Positions 9,121-17,512 of a DNA stretch of 39,936 nt are shown here, in pieces. Source of the DNA: Streptomyces sp. CoH27 (GTDB lineage: Bacteria; Actinomycetota; Actinomycetes; Streptomycetales; Streptomycetaceae). The stretch is taken from NCBI RefSeq assembly GCF_020181035.1, contig NZ_JAIQYY010000024.1, positions 95,632-135,567 of the forward strand. The letters are read 5' to 3'. The notes below the pieces were generated by a model. The model did not search any database, was not told where the DNA came from, and saw only the letters and a list, made by a program, of their open reading frames with translations. The translations under genes were made by a program, and so were the position numbers. Numbering within the stretch: the stretch's first letter is position 1; each line of letters starts with the position of its first letter.

Positions 9121-12053
9121 GCCGCGCGATCGAGGTGGGACCGCCCAAAGCTGCCGCACCCTGTCGGCCCGAGGTGGCGGACGATGCACGGGAGGCGCTG
9201 AAGGCTCCGCGCGGCGACCGGGAGGGTCCCCTGGACCTGCGGCTGGTGCCACCCGCGCTCGCGGCCTGGGCCACGGCGGCCCTGACACTGGACACACCGG
9301 TCGGCTGGACTGCCGTGCCGGCCGTGGTCTCCCTGGTGGGCGGGGTTGTGCTGCTGTCGGTGCGGAGGGCTGGACGGAACGGGCGGGCCGGAGGGGCGGG
9401 AAGAACTGCCCAGACCCTGGGGCGGAGCCGGGCCGCGCAGGTGCCCGGGCGGTTCGCGTGGGCGCGGGCTTCCGTTGCCGCTGTACTGCTCTGCATCGCC
9501 GCGGCCGCCGTCTCCGCCGGGCTGCACAGGGCGGATGTACGACGCGGGCCGGTGCCCGAGCTGGCCCGCCGGTTCGCGACCGTGACCGCCGAGGTCGAGG
9601 TGACCGACGACCCCTGGCTCAGCCGGCCGCGAGTGCGCGGAGATCACGCGGCACCGGCGGCGGTGCTGGCACGGGCGGAGCTGCGGAGCGTCGAGGAGAG
9701 AGACGGCAGGCGGGTGCGGACACGGAGCCCGGTGCTGCTGGTGGTCGACGTGGACGTTCCGGCGCGGGGGAGCGGTCGGCGGAAGGGGAGTTCGGCGGAG
9801 GGGAGTGGTGCGCGGAAGGGTGGTTCGGCGGAGGGGAGCGTTGGGCGGAACGATGGCCCGGCGCAGGCACGTGGTGCGCGGGACGACGGCCTGGCGGAGG
9901 GGAGCGCCGGGGGGAACGGAGGTGCGGCGGGGGGTGGTGGTGCGCGGGACGATGGTCCGGCGAAGGCAGGTGATGCGTGGAACGACGGCCCGGTGGCGGG
10001 AGAGGCTGGGTGGAGCGGGGGTTTCGTGGCGGGCTCGGGGGATGGTGTCCGGCGAGTGCCGGAGGGGCGGGCCGGATGGCTCGGGCTGTTGCCGTCCACG
10101 CGGTTGCGGGTGGAGGGGCGGTTGGCGCCCGCACTGACGGGGGGTGACCGGACTGCGGCCGTGTTGCGGGTGCGCGGGCAGCCCGGGCCGCGGATCGTGG
10201 CGGGGCCCAGCGGGGCGCAGCGGCTGGCGGGGCGGCTCAGAGCCGGGCTGCGGGAGGCGACGGACAGCCTGCCGGGGGACGCGCGGGCGCTGCTGCCCGG
10301 ACTCGTCGTCGGGGACACCGCGCGGATCACCCCCGAGCTGGACGACGCGTTCAAGGAGACGGACCTGGCGCACACGCTCGCGGTGTCCGGCAGCAACCTC
10401 ACGGTGCTGCTCGCACTGCTCGTCGGCCCGCCCGGGCTGGCCCAGCGGGCCGAGCGGCGCGGCCTGGCCCCGTACCTCGGGCTCTCGCTGCGGGCGACCG
10501 CACTGACCGCCGGGGTGCTCACGCTGGGATTCGTGATCGTGTGCCGGCCCGACCCCAGTGTGCTGAGGGCCGCCGCCTGCGGCGCGGTCGCGCTGCTCGC
10601 GCTGGTCACCGGGCGCCGCAGATCCCTGGTCCCGGCCCTGGCGACGGCCGTCCTGCTGCTGGTCCTCTACGACCCCTGGCTGGCCCGGAGCTACGGCTTC
10701 CTGCTCTCCGTGCTGGCCACCGGCGCGCTGCTCCTCCTGGCGCCGGGCTGGAGCGAGGCGCTGCGGCGGCGCGGGGTACCGGCGAGGCTCGCGGAGGCGT
10801 TGGCGGCGGCCGCCGCGGCGCAGGTGGTGTGTGCGCCGGTCGTGGCGGTGCTGTCGGCCCGGGTGAGCCTCGTGGCGGTGCCGTGCAACCTGCTGGCCGA
10901 GGTGGCCGTGGCGCCGGCGACGGTGCTGGGGTTCGCGGCGCTGGTGACGGCGCCCGTGGTGATGCCGGTGGCCAAGACGCTGGCCTGGTGCGCCAGTTGG
11001 CCCGCCGGATGGATCGCCGGGGTTGCCCGGACCGGGGCGGCGCTGCCGGGCGCGGGGCTGGACTGGCCGGGGAGCTGGGCCGGGGCGGCGCTGCTGGCGG
11101 CGGTCACCGTGGCCGTCGTGCTGGCCGGGCGGAGGTTGTCGCGGCACCCGTGGTGGTGCGGGCTGCTCGGGCTGCTGCTCGTGCTGGCGGTGGTGCGGCC
11201 GGCGCCGCTGACCCGGGTGATCACGGGCTGGCCACCGCCGGGCTGGCGGTTCGCGATGTGCGATGTCGGGCAGGGTGACGCGACCGTGCTGGCGGCGGGC
11301 GACGGCGCTGGGGTCGTCGTGGACGCCGGACCCGATCCAGCGTCGGTCGACCGCTGTCTGCGGCAGCTGGGCATCACACGCATCCCGCTGCTCGTGCTGA
11401 CCCACTTCCACGCCGACCACGTGGCGGGACTGTCCGGTGTGCTGCGGGGCCGCTCGGTGGCCGCGATCGAGACGACGGGCTTCGAAGAACCCGCCGACCA
11501 GGCCGAGTTCGTCAGACGGGAGGCGGCATCGCGGCACATCCCGGTCACCCGGGCCGTGGCCGGGGAGGAGCGGCGCGCCGGTCCGCTCGCCTGGCAGGTG
11601 CTGTGGCCGCCGCCGAGCAGCGGGGCGCAGTCGGCCCCTGGGGTCCCGGTGTGGCCGGGTCCGGTGCCGGAGCCGGACGGTCCGAACGACGCCAGCGTCG
11701 CGATGCTGGTCCGCACGGGCGGACTGCGGTTGCTGCTGCTCGGCGACCTCGAACCCCCGGCCCAGCAGGCGCTGTTGAGGTCCCCGGAGGCGGCCGGACT
11801 GGCCGGGGTGGATGTGCTGAAGGTGGCCCACCACGGCTCGGCCTATCAAGACCCGGAGCTGATACGGCTCGTGGCTCCCCGGGTGGCTCTCATCTCTGTA
11901 GGGGCCGGCAATTCCTATGGGCACCCGGCACCGGCGACCGTGGCCATGCTGCGGGCCGGCGGCGCGCTGGTGCTGCGCACGGACCGGGACGGCGGCCTCG
12001 CGGTCGGCGGGGCGGGCGGGAGAGGCGAGGAGGTGTGGGTGAGGAAGGACTAG
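9117..12053 (+). CDS. comEC: ComEC/Rec2-family DNA uptake channel with C-terminal metallo-beta-lactamase-like domain
   Basis: 978 aa. Two or three N-terminal membrane helices are followed by an extracytoplasmic DUF4131-like region, the Competence core (AVSGSNLTVLLALLVG near residue 421, then multiple helices to about 690) and a metallo-hydrolase domain from about 716 (CDVGQGDATVL, THFHADHVAGL near 762, VAHHGSAY near 904). In competent bacteria this membrane channel imports single-stranded DNA, and the metallo-hydrolase-like domain is thought to degrade the other strand. Residues about 215-313 are a low-complexity Gly/Ala/Asp/Arg insertion made of degenerate 11-residue repeats within the DUF4131 region. 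The zinc-binding motif is intact, so the hydrolase part looks catalytically competent. It overlaps comEA by four bases. Confidence 0.92.
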   Translation: MSRAIEVGPPKAAAPCRPEVADDAREALKAPRGDREGPLDLRLVPPALAAWATAALTLDTPVGWTAVPAVVSLVGGVVLLSVRRAGRNGRAGGAGRTAQTLGRSRAAQVPGRFAWARASVAAVLLCIAAAAVSAGLHRADVRRGPVPELARRFATVTAEVEVTDDPWLSRPRVRGDHAAPAAVLARAELRSVEERDGRRVRTRSPVLLVVDVDVPARGSGRRKGSSAEGSGARKGGSAEGSVGRNDGPAQARGARDDGLAEGSAGGNGGAAGGGGARDDGPAKAGDAWNDGPVAGEAGWSGGFVAGSGDGVRRVPEGRAGWLGLLPSTRLRVEGRLAPALTGGDRTAAVLRVRGQPGPRIVAGPSGAQRLAGRLRAGLREATDSLPGDARALLPGLVVGDTARITPELDDAFKETDLAHTLAVSGSNLTVLLALLVGPPGLAQRAERRGLAPYLGLSLRATALTAGVLTLGFVIVCRPDPSVLRAAACGAVALLALVTGRRRSLVPALATAVLLLVLYDPWLARSYGFLLSVLATGALLLLAPGWSEALRRRGVPARLAEALAAAAAAQVVCAPVVAVLSARVSLVAVPCNLLAEVAVAPATVLGFAALVTAPVVMPVAKTLAWCASWPAGWIAGVARTGAALPGAGLDWPGSWAGAALLAAVTVAVVLAGRRLSRHPWWCGLLGLLLVLAVVRPAPLTRVITGWPPPGWRFAMCDVGQGDATVLAAGDGAGVVVDAGPDPASVDRCLRQLGITRIPLLVLTHFHADHVAGLSGVLRGRSVAAIETTGFEEPADQAEFVRREAASRHIPVTRAVAGEERRAGPLAWQVLWPPPSSGAQSAPGVPVWPGPVPEPDGPNDASVAMLVRTGGLRLLLLGDLEPPAQQALLRSPEAAGLAGVDVLKVAHHGSAYQDPELIRLVAPRVALISVGAGNSYGHPAPATVAMLRAGGALVLRTDRDGGLAVGGAGGRGEEVWVRKD
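9765..10055 (+). repeat. Degenerate in-frame minisatellite inside comEC
   Basis: About 290 bp are built from imperfect units near 33 bp, each encoding roughly 11 residues such as GSGRRKGSSAE, GSGARKGGSAE and ARDDGPAKAGD. The reading frame is preserved throughout. The sequence is strongly G-rich on the plus strand. It interrupts the extracytoplasmic DUF4131-like region. Confidence 0.7.
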
Positions 12054-12260
12054 GGGCGGACGCGCGGGGCCGGCCCGTGCGGAGCCGCCGAGGGCTGTGT
12101 TCCCGCTGTGCGGAACCGGAACGGTGGCTCCTGATTCGGATCGGTTCCGGCGCATGTGCTGGATTCCCGCGATGTGGTCCCGTGTTGCCTCGAAAGTCGC
12201 ATCAGTGATCGAATGAGCCTTCGGCAACCGATGATGTCGAGGCGTACAGGGGTGTCGTAG

Positions 12261-13142
12261 ATGTTCGGCCGCTGGCTGGGTAACCGGACGGACCAGAAGC
12301 AACGGACGAGTTCCCTGGTGACGGTGCAGACCCCGCCCGGCGCCGGAGTGCTCACCTGCCGGGTGGTCGATCCGGTCGACGAGCCGGTCACGGGGGCCGA
12401 GTTCACGGTCAGCGACACCATGGGCCGCAAGGTCATGTCCGGTGGCACGGACCCCTACGGGACCTTCATGGTGACGGTGCCGGCGGGGGAGTACCGGCTG
12501 GCCCTGTCCGCCGATGGCTACACCCCCTACCGCGCCACCGCGCTGGTCGGCGAGAACTCCCTCGCCTCGCTGGGCGATGTGACCCTCCAGGTGTCCCAGC
12601 CGCCGGAGCCGCCGGCGCCCGGCGACTGGGAGATCGAGCCCATGCACTCCTCGATCGGCTTCACCGCACGGCACATCGGACTGGCCCGGATCCACGGACA
12701 GTTCAACTCCTTCGCCGGAGTGGTGCGGATCGGTGAGCGGGTGGAGCGGTCGGCGATGCACGTCGTGATCGACGCCGCCTCCATCGACACCGGGGTGCGG
12801 ATGCGGGACGACCATCTGCGCTCGGCGGACTTCCTGGACGTGGAGCGGTTCCCGACGCTGGAGTTCTACAGCGACCGGTTCGTGCACAAGGGCGGCAGCC
12901 GGTGGGCGATCACCGGCGCGCTGTCGCTGCACGGGGTGACGCGCACGATCACGCTCGACACCGAGTACCTGGGACTGGGCAACGGCATGGAGGGCGAGGT
13001 CCGGGCCGCCTGCCGGGCCACCACCGAGCTGCACCGCGACGACTTCACCGTCAGCTGGCAGTCCATGCTGGCGCGGGGCATCGCGGTGGTCGGGTCGAGT
13101 GTCCGGGTCGACCTCGACGTGCAGCTCGTCGCCAAGGGCTGA
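12261..13142 (+). CDS. YceI-family protein with N-terminal carboxypeptidase-regulatory-like domain
   Basis: 293 aa from an ATG about nine bases after AGGGG. Residues about 20-110 form a beta-sandwich like the carboxypeptidase regulatory fold (GAGVLTCRVVDPVDEPVTGA ... YGTFMVTVPAGEYRLALSADG). Residues about 122-290 form a YceI domain, a lipocalin-like barrel that binds isoprenoid-type lipids: EPMHSSIGFTARHIGLARIH, VVIDAASIDTGVRMRDDHLR, FLDVERFPTLEF. There is no signal peptide, so unlike E. coli YceI it should be cytoplasmic. The ligand is unknown. It is separated from comEC by about 207 bp and presumably has its own promoter. Confidence 0.88.
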   Translation: MFGRWLGNRTDQKQRTSSLVTVQTPPGAGVLTCRVVDPVDEPVTGAEFTVSDTMGRKVMSGGTDPYGTFMVTVPAGEYRLALSADGYTPYRATALVGENSLASLGDVTLQVSQPPEPPAPGDWEIEPMHSSIGFTARHIGLARIHGQFNSFAGVVRIGERVERSAMHVVIDAASIDTGVRMRDDHLRSADFLDVERFPTLEFYSDRFVHKGGSRWAITGALSLHGVTRTITLDTEYLGLGNGMEGEVRAACRATTELHRDDFTVSWQSMLARGIAVVGSSVRVDLDVQLVAKG

Positions 13143-13183
13143 CCGGGCGGTTCGCTCTTCGAGCCGTGCCGGAGAATGGGCGC

Positions 13184-13429
13184 GTGAGCGATGTGAGACA
13201 TGTGCTGGTGCTGCCCGACCGGGACGCCGCCGAGGAGGCGGCCGAGGCGCTCGGCGAGCGGTTCGGCCTGGACGAGGAGCCCCAGCTGGTCCGGGACGCC
13301 CTGGCCGGTGAGGACGACGCCGAGGACGCGCAGTGGCTGCTGGTCGTGCGGGACGAGCACGAGCGGCTGGACCCTGCCGAACTGGACGCGTTCGCCGGCG
13401 AGTGGGACGGCTGGCGCGAGGAGCCGTGA
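13184..13429 (+). CDS. Small acidic protein of unknown function
   Basis: 81 aa from a GTG at 13184 (VSDVRHVLVLPDRDAAEEAA). It is rich in Asp, Glu and Ala, with an alternating strand-helix pattern and the C-terminal sequence ELDAFAGEWDGWREEP. The ORF has codon bias typical of this genome. GAGAAT six bases before the GTG could be a leaderless-type -10; no Shine-Dalgarno sequence is evident. I recognise no domain. It is plausibly a conserved streptomycete hypothetical upstream of holA. Confidence 0.65.
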   Translation: MSDVRHVLVLPDRDAAEEAAEALGERFGLDEEPQLVRDALAGEDDAEDAQWLLVVRDEHERLDPAELDAFAGEWDGWREEP

Positions 13430-13516
13430 CCCCGAGACGGGCTCCGGGTCCGTTCGGGGACCGCTCAGGGTGCGCGGGCCGATTCGTTGTCAGTGCCGCG
13501 TGGGATGCTGTGAGTG

Positions 13517-14506
13517 ATGGCCAGGAAGACTGCGAATGACGACCCTCTCGCCCCGGTGACGCTTGCCGTGGGCCAGGAGGACCTCCTGCTCGACCGTGCC
13601 GTGCAGGAGGTGGTGGCCGCCGCCAGGGCCGCCGACGCCGACACGGACGTACGCGACCTCACCCCGGACCAGTTGCAGCCCGGCACGCTCGCCGAGCTGA
13701 CCAGTCCCTCGCTCTTCGCCGAGCGCAAAGTCGTGGTCGTACGCAACGCGCAGGATCTGTCGGCCGACACGGTCAAGGACGTGAAGGCCTATCTGGGCTC
13801 CCCCGCCGAGGAGATCACGCTCGTGCTGCTGCACGCGGGCGGGGTCAAGGGCAAGGGCCTGCTGGATGCCGCGCGCAAGGCGGGGGCGCGGGAGGTGGCC
13901 TGCCCGAAGATGACCAAGCCGGCGGACCGGCTGGCCTTCGTACGGCAGGAGTTTCGCGCGGCGGGCCGGTCGGCGACGCCCGAGGCGTGCCAGGCGCTGT
14001 GCGACGCCATCGGCAGCGATCTGCGGGAGCTGGCCTCGGCGGTCTCCCAGCTGGCCGCCGACGTGGAGGGGACGATCGACGAGGCGGTCGTCGGGCGGTA
14101 CTACACCGGCCGGGCCGAGGCCTCCAGCTTCACGGTCGCCGACCGGGCCGTGGAGGGGCGTACGGCGGAGGCGCTGGAGGCGCTGCGGTGGTCGCTGGCG
14201 ACCGGGGTGGCGCCGGTGATGATCACCAGCGCGCTGGCGCAGGGGGTGCGGGCCATCGGGAAGCTGTCCTCCGCGCGCGGGGGGCGGCCGGCGGATCTGG
14301 CCCGTGAGCTGGGGATGCCGCCGTGGAAGATCGATCGGGTGCGGCAGCAGATGCGGGGGTGGACGCCGGATGGTGTCGCGGCGGCGATGCGGGCTGTCGC
14401 CGAGGCGGACGCGGGCGTGAAGGGCGGGGGGGATGATCCTGAGTACGCGCTGGAGAAGGCCGTCGTGATCATCGCTCGGGCCGCTCGGTCACGCGGGCGC
14501 GGGTAA
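13517..14506 (+). CDS. holA: DNA polymerase III subunit delta
   Basis: 329 aa from the ATG at 13517; a GTG one codon earlier is an alternative start. The delta subunit opens the beta sliding clamp within the clamp-loader complex during replication. Family features include an N-terminal VTLAVGQEDLLLDRAVQEVV segment, LFAERKVVVVRNAQDL near residue 72, DAIGSDLRELASAVSQLA near 160, and the C-terminal collar helices around RELGMPPWKIDRVRQQMRGW. Its length matches the family. A strong hairpin terminator lies 20 bp downstream. Confidence 0.93.
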   Translation: MARKTANDDPLAPVTLAVGQEDLLLDRAVQEVVAAARAADADTDVRDLTPDQLQPGTLAELTSPSLFAERKVVVVRNAQDLSADTVKDVKAYLGSPAEEITLVLLHAGGVKGKGLLDAARKAGAREVACPKMTKPADRLAFVRQEFRAAGRSATPEACQALCDAIGSDLRELASAVSQLAADVEGTIDEAVVGRYYTGRAEASSFTVADRAVEGRTAEALEALRWSLATGVAPVMITSALAQGVRAIGKLSSARGGRPADLARELGMPPWKIDRVRQQMRGWTPDGVAAAMRAVAEADAGVKGGGDDPEYALEKAVVIIARAARSRGRG

Positions 14507-14525
14507 GGCGAGTCGAGCCGGGGGG

Positions 14526-14547
14526 CGGTCGGCTGGGAAGCCGACCG
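14526..14547 (+). terminator. Intrinsic hairpin terminator of holA
   Basis: A perfect nine-pair stem CGGTCGGCT / AGCCGACCG with a GGGA loop starts 20 bases after the holA stop codon. There is no U-tract, as is common for actinobacterial terminators. Confidence 0.6.
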
Positions 14548-14569
14548 GAAAGCGGCCCGCGGCCCCGTC

Positions 14570-14691
14570 GACCAGCCGAACCACCGAACCACCGAACCAC
14601 GGACCGTCGGACCAGCCGAACCGCGGACCCGTCGACCAGCCGAACCGCCGAACCACGGACCGTCGAACCGCGGCCCCGCCGAACCGTCGGC
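14570..14691. repeat. Intergenic minisatellite between holA and rpsT
   Basis: About 120 bp are built from short CCGAACCAC / GGACCGTCG units; the longer element GACCAGCCGAACC recurs at 14570, 14610 and 14634. Open frames through it give low-complexity peptides and are not genes. Apart from this repeat and the two flanking hairpins, nothing else was recognised in 14507-14871. Confidence 0.65.
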
Positions 14692-14694
14692 ACA

Positions 14695-14746
14695 CCGAAA
14701 ACCCCGGCATCCGCCCTGGGGAAGGGAGAGATGCCGGGGTTTCGGT
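14695..14746. terminator. Bidirectional hairpin between convergent holA and rpsT
   Basis: The left arm at 14695-14710 pairs with the right arm at 14731-14746 (core ACCCCGGCAT / ATGCCGGGGT, extended by CCGAAA / TTCGG with one bulged A) around a 20-base loop. It lies downstream of both convergent genes and can serve either strand. Confidence 0.6.
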
Positions 14747-14871
14747 TCACGCTGTTGGACTCGCACCCGCGTGGCGAACGCAGGCCGCGTGCGAATCCGT
14801 GGGTGCCGGACGGGAGCGGATGAGAGAGGGCCCGCTCTGGGTCCTTCCGGCGGTCAGATCAGAGGGAGAGC

Positions 14872-15138
14872 TCAGCCCTGGAGGGACGTGACCTTGGAAG
14901 CAAGCGCCGACTTCTTGTTGGCGGCCTGGTTCTTGTGGATGACGCCCTTGGAGACGGCCTTGTCGAGCGCACGCGCAGCAGCGCGCTGCAGCTCGGTGGC
15001 CTTCTCGACGTCACCCGCGGCAGCGGCCTCGCGGGCCTTGCGGATCGCGGTCTTCAGGGAGGACTTGACGGCCTTGTTGCGCAGTCGAGCCTTCTCGTTG
15101 GTCTTGATCCGCTTGATCTGGGACTTGATGTTCGCCAC
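14872..15138 (-). CDS. rpsT: 30S ribosomal protein S20
   Basis: 88 aa, starting MANIKSQIKRIKTNEKAR. S20 is a primary 16S rRNA-binding protein of the small subunit. The basic helical N-terminus (RLRNKAVKSSLKTAIRKARE) and the C-terminal KGVIHKNQAANKKSALASKV match S20 over its full length. It is monocistronic on the minus strand and transcribed divergently from lepA, with a good promoter about 110 bp upstream. Confidence 0.97.
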   Translation of the reverse strand: MANIKSQIKRIKTNEKARLRNKAVKSSLKTAIRKAREAAAAGDVEKATELQRAAARALDKAVSKGVIHKNQAANKKSALASKVTSLQG

Positions 15139-15246
15139 GAAGGAGCCTTTTCAGGTTCTGGTGCGGGGCCGCGAAGGTCCCGTACCGGTGATCCAAAATT
15201 TCTCTGACGCGCCTCGCGCTGAGAGGGCATGAGGCACAGCCATCTA

Positions 15247-15275
15247 CAGTACCAGCGGCCCTGCCGACGGCCCAA
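15247..15275 (-). promoter_or_regulatory. Probable rpsT promoter
   Basis: On the minus strand TTGGGC (15270-15275) and TACTGT (15247-15252) are separated by 17 bases, a good housekeeping-sigma match. The implied 5' leader is about 100 nt, long enough for the S20 autoregulation known in other bacteria, but no such structure was identified. Confidence 0.5.
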
Positions 15276-15364
15276 AACGGTCCCCGCTCCCTCCGCGTGG
15301 GACCATGGAGACTACGTATCGATCCGACCCGAGGCATAAGGCGCCTCAAGAGACAGGACCCTGC

Positions 15365-17239
15365 GTGCCCGCGACCCCTAACCATGTGCCCGAGCCGAGC
15401 CGTACCGCCCCGGCTCTGATCCGCAATTTCTGCATCATCGCGCACATCGACCACGGCAAGTCCACGCTCGCCGACCGGATGCTCCAGCTGACCGGTGTGG
15501 TCGAGCAGCGGCAGATGCGTGCTCAGTACCTCGACCGGATGGACATCGAGCGCGAGCGCGGCATCACGATCAAGTCCCAGGCGGTGCGTCTGCCCTGGGC
15601 CCCCACCGAGGGCCCCGACCAGGGCACGACCCACATCCTCAACATGATCGACACCCCGGGGCACGTCGACTTCACCTACGAGGTCTCGCGGTCGCTGGCC
15701 GCCTGCGAGGGGACCATCCTCCTCGTCGACGCCGCCCAGGGCATCGAGGCGCAGACCCTCGCCAACCTCTACCTGGCGATGGAGAACGACCTCACGATCA
15801 TCCCCGTGCTGAACAAGATCGACCTGCCGGCCGCCCAGCCGGAGAAGTTCGCCGAGGAGCTGGCGAACCTGGTCGGCTGCGACCCGGAGGACGTCCTCAA
15901 GGTCTCCGCGAAGACCGGTCTCGGCGTGGACGCGCTGCTGAACAAGGTCGTCAAGGAGATCCCGGCGCCGGTCGGGGTCGCCGACGCGCCCGCCCGCGCG
16001 ATGATCTTCGACTCGGTCTACGACTCCTACCGCGGTGTCGTGACGTACGTCCGAGTCATCGACGGCCAGCTCAACAAGCGTGAGCGCATCAAGATGATGT
16101 CGACCGGCGCGACCCACGAGCTGCTGGAGATCGGCGTCAACTCGCCCGAGATGCTGCCGGCCGACGGCCTCGGCGTCGGCGAGGTGGGCTACCTCATCAC
16201 CGGTGTGAAGGACGTCCGCCAGTCCAAGGTCGGTGACACCGTCACCAGCCAGAGCAAGGGCGCGACCGAGGCCCTCGGCGGGTACAAGGACCCGAAGCCG
16301 ATGGTCTTCTCGGGCCTGTATCCGCTCGACGGCTCCGACTACCCCGAGCTGCGCGAGGCGCTGGACAAGCTCCAGCTCAACGACGCCGCGCTGGTCTACG
16401 AGCCGGAGACCTCCGCGGCCCTCGGCTTCGGCTTCCGCGTCGGCTTCCTCGGCCTGCTGCACCTGGACGTGATCCGGGAGCGCCTGGAGCGCGAGTTCGG
16501 GCTCGATCTCATCGCCACCGCGCCCAACGTGGTCTACCGCGTGATCATGGAGGACGGCTCCGAGCACGTCGTCACCAACCCGAGCGAGTTCCCCGAGGGC
16601 AAGATCGGTGAGGTCTTCGAGCCGGTCGTGCGGGCGACGATCCTCGCGCCGACCGAGTTCATCGGCGCGATCATGGAGCTGTGCCAGACCCGGCGCGGCA
16701 CGCTCCTCGGGATGGACTACCTCTCCGAGGACCGCGTCGAGATCCGCTACACCCTCCCGCTCGCGGAGATCGTCTTCGACTTCTTCGACCAGCTGAAGTC
16801 CAAGACGCGCGGCTACGCCTCCCTGGACTACGAGCCCACGGGCGAGCAGACCAGCTCCCTGGTCAAGGTCGACATCCTGCTGCACGGCGACAAGGTGGAC
16901 GCCTTCTCGGCGATCACCCACAAGGACCAGGCGTACGCGTACGGCGTGCGGCTCGTCGCCAAGCTCAAGGAGCTGATCCCGCGGCAGAGCTTCGAGGTGC
17001 CGGTGCAGGCCGCCATCGGCTCCCGGGTCATCGCCCGCGAGACCATCCGCGCCATCCGCAAGGACGTCCTCGCCAAGTGCTACGGCGGTGACATCTCCCG
17101 TAAGCGGAAGCTGCTGGAGAAGCAGAAGGAAGGCAAGAAGCGGATGAAGATGGTGGGTTCCGTGGAGGTTCCGCAGGAAGCCTTCATCGCGGTGCTGTCC
17201 AGCGATGACAGCGCGGGGTCGGCCAAGGGCAAGAAGTAA
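15365..17239 (+). CDS. lepA: Elongation factor 4 (LepA), ribosome-associated GTPase
   Basis: 624 aa from the GTG at 15365 (VPATPNHVPEPSRTAPALIR), with CAGGA upstream; a longer frame to 15305 is less likely. LepA is a translational GTPase acting on the ribosome, implicated in 30S biogenesis and translocation quality. G1 AHIDHGKS lies near residue 27, the switch region RERGITIKSQAV near 63, G3 DTPGHVDF near 97 and G4 NKID near 151. The family-specific C-terminal domain is complete (YGGDISRKRKLLEKQKEGKK). Length agrees with actinobacterial LepA. Confidence 0.97.
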   Translation: MPATPNHVPEPSRTAPALIRNFCIIAHIDHGKSTLADRMLQLTGVVEQRQMRAQYLDRMDIERERGITIKSQAVRLPWAPTEGPDQGTTHILNMIDTPGHVDFTYEVSRSLAACEGTILLVDAAQGIEAQTLANLYLAMENDLTIIPVLNKIDLPAAQPEKFAEELANLVGCDPEDVLKVSAKTGLGVDALLNKVVKEIPAPVGVADAPARAMIFDSVYDSYRGVVTYVRVIDGQLNKRERIKMMSTGATHELLEIGVNSPEMLPADGLGVGEVGYLITGVKDVRQSKVGDTVTSQSKGATEALGGYKDPKPMVFSGLYPLDGSDYPELREALDKLQLNDAALVYEPETSAALGFGFRVGFLGLLHLDVIRERLEREFGLDLIATAPNVVYRVIMEDGSEHVVTNPSEFPEGKIGEVFEPVVRATILAPTEFIGAIMELCQTRRGTLLGMDYLSEDRVEIRYTLPLAEIVFDFFDQLKSKTRGYASLDYEPTGEQTSSLVKVDILLHGDKVDAFSAITHKDQAYAYGVRLVAKLKELIPRQSFEVPVQAAIGSRVIARETIRAIRKDVLAKCYGGDISRKRKLLEKQKEGKKRMKMVGSVEVPQEAFIAVLSSDDSAGSAKGKK

Positions 17240-17279
17240 CCATCGGTAACAACGGGGTACGTCCATAAACCGGGCATGA

Positions 17280-17313
17280 AGGGGCTCGTCGTGCGAAAGT
17301 GCGGCGGGCCCCT
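17280..17313 (+). terminator. Hairpin downstream of lepA
   Basis: A 12-pair stem with two G-U pairs (AGGGGCTCGTCG at 17280-17291 / CGGCGGGCCCCT at 17302-17313) encloses a 10-base loop, 40 bp after the lepA stop. It has no U-tract. Confidence 0.5.
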
Positions 17314-17417
17314 ACGCGTGCGTAGCGTCGCTCTGCGTGGAGAACCCGGGGAAACCGACAGGCCGATGCCCCTTACGCAGCGGCCGGTCGCGGCTTACTC
17401 TGATCCCTGCTCGATAG

Positions 17418-17432
17418 TTACTCGCGAGTTAA
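17418..17432. promoter_or_regulatory. Palindromic operator candidate upstream of the acyl-CoA ligase
   Basis: TTACTCGCGAGTTAA contains the perfect palindrome ACTCGCGAGT and lies about 80 bp before the GTG of the acyl-CoA ligase. It abuts a possible -10, GATAGT at 17414-17419. The size and symmetry suit a TetR-family fatty-acid regulator, but no regulator gene is adjacent, so the assignment is inferred. Confidence 0.4.
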
Positions 17433-17512
17433 ACAACAAGCGCGAGCCTCGCCGTGAGTCAACCCCAGCCGCATGTGAGCCAGCCGCACCGTCGCGGGCC
17501 CCGGAGGATGTC

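Noticed and set aside
9765..10055. CRISPR array at the comEC repeats
   Set aside because: The units are contiguous, degenerate and in frame, with no unique spacers of constant length and no cas genes nearby.
9015..13034. A 1339-codon minus-strand open frame opposite comEC and the YceI gene
   Set aside because: The translation is His/Arg/Pro/Gln-rich and non-globular, as expected from a codon-phase shadow of plus-strand genes.
14756..14815. A tRNA-like fold upstream of rpsT's 3' end (GTGCGAATCC and closing GCACCC/GGGTGC)
   Set aside because: The T-arm loop has eight bases, and no anticodon arm or D-arm could be placed; it is more likely a chance hairpin.
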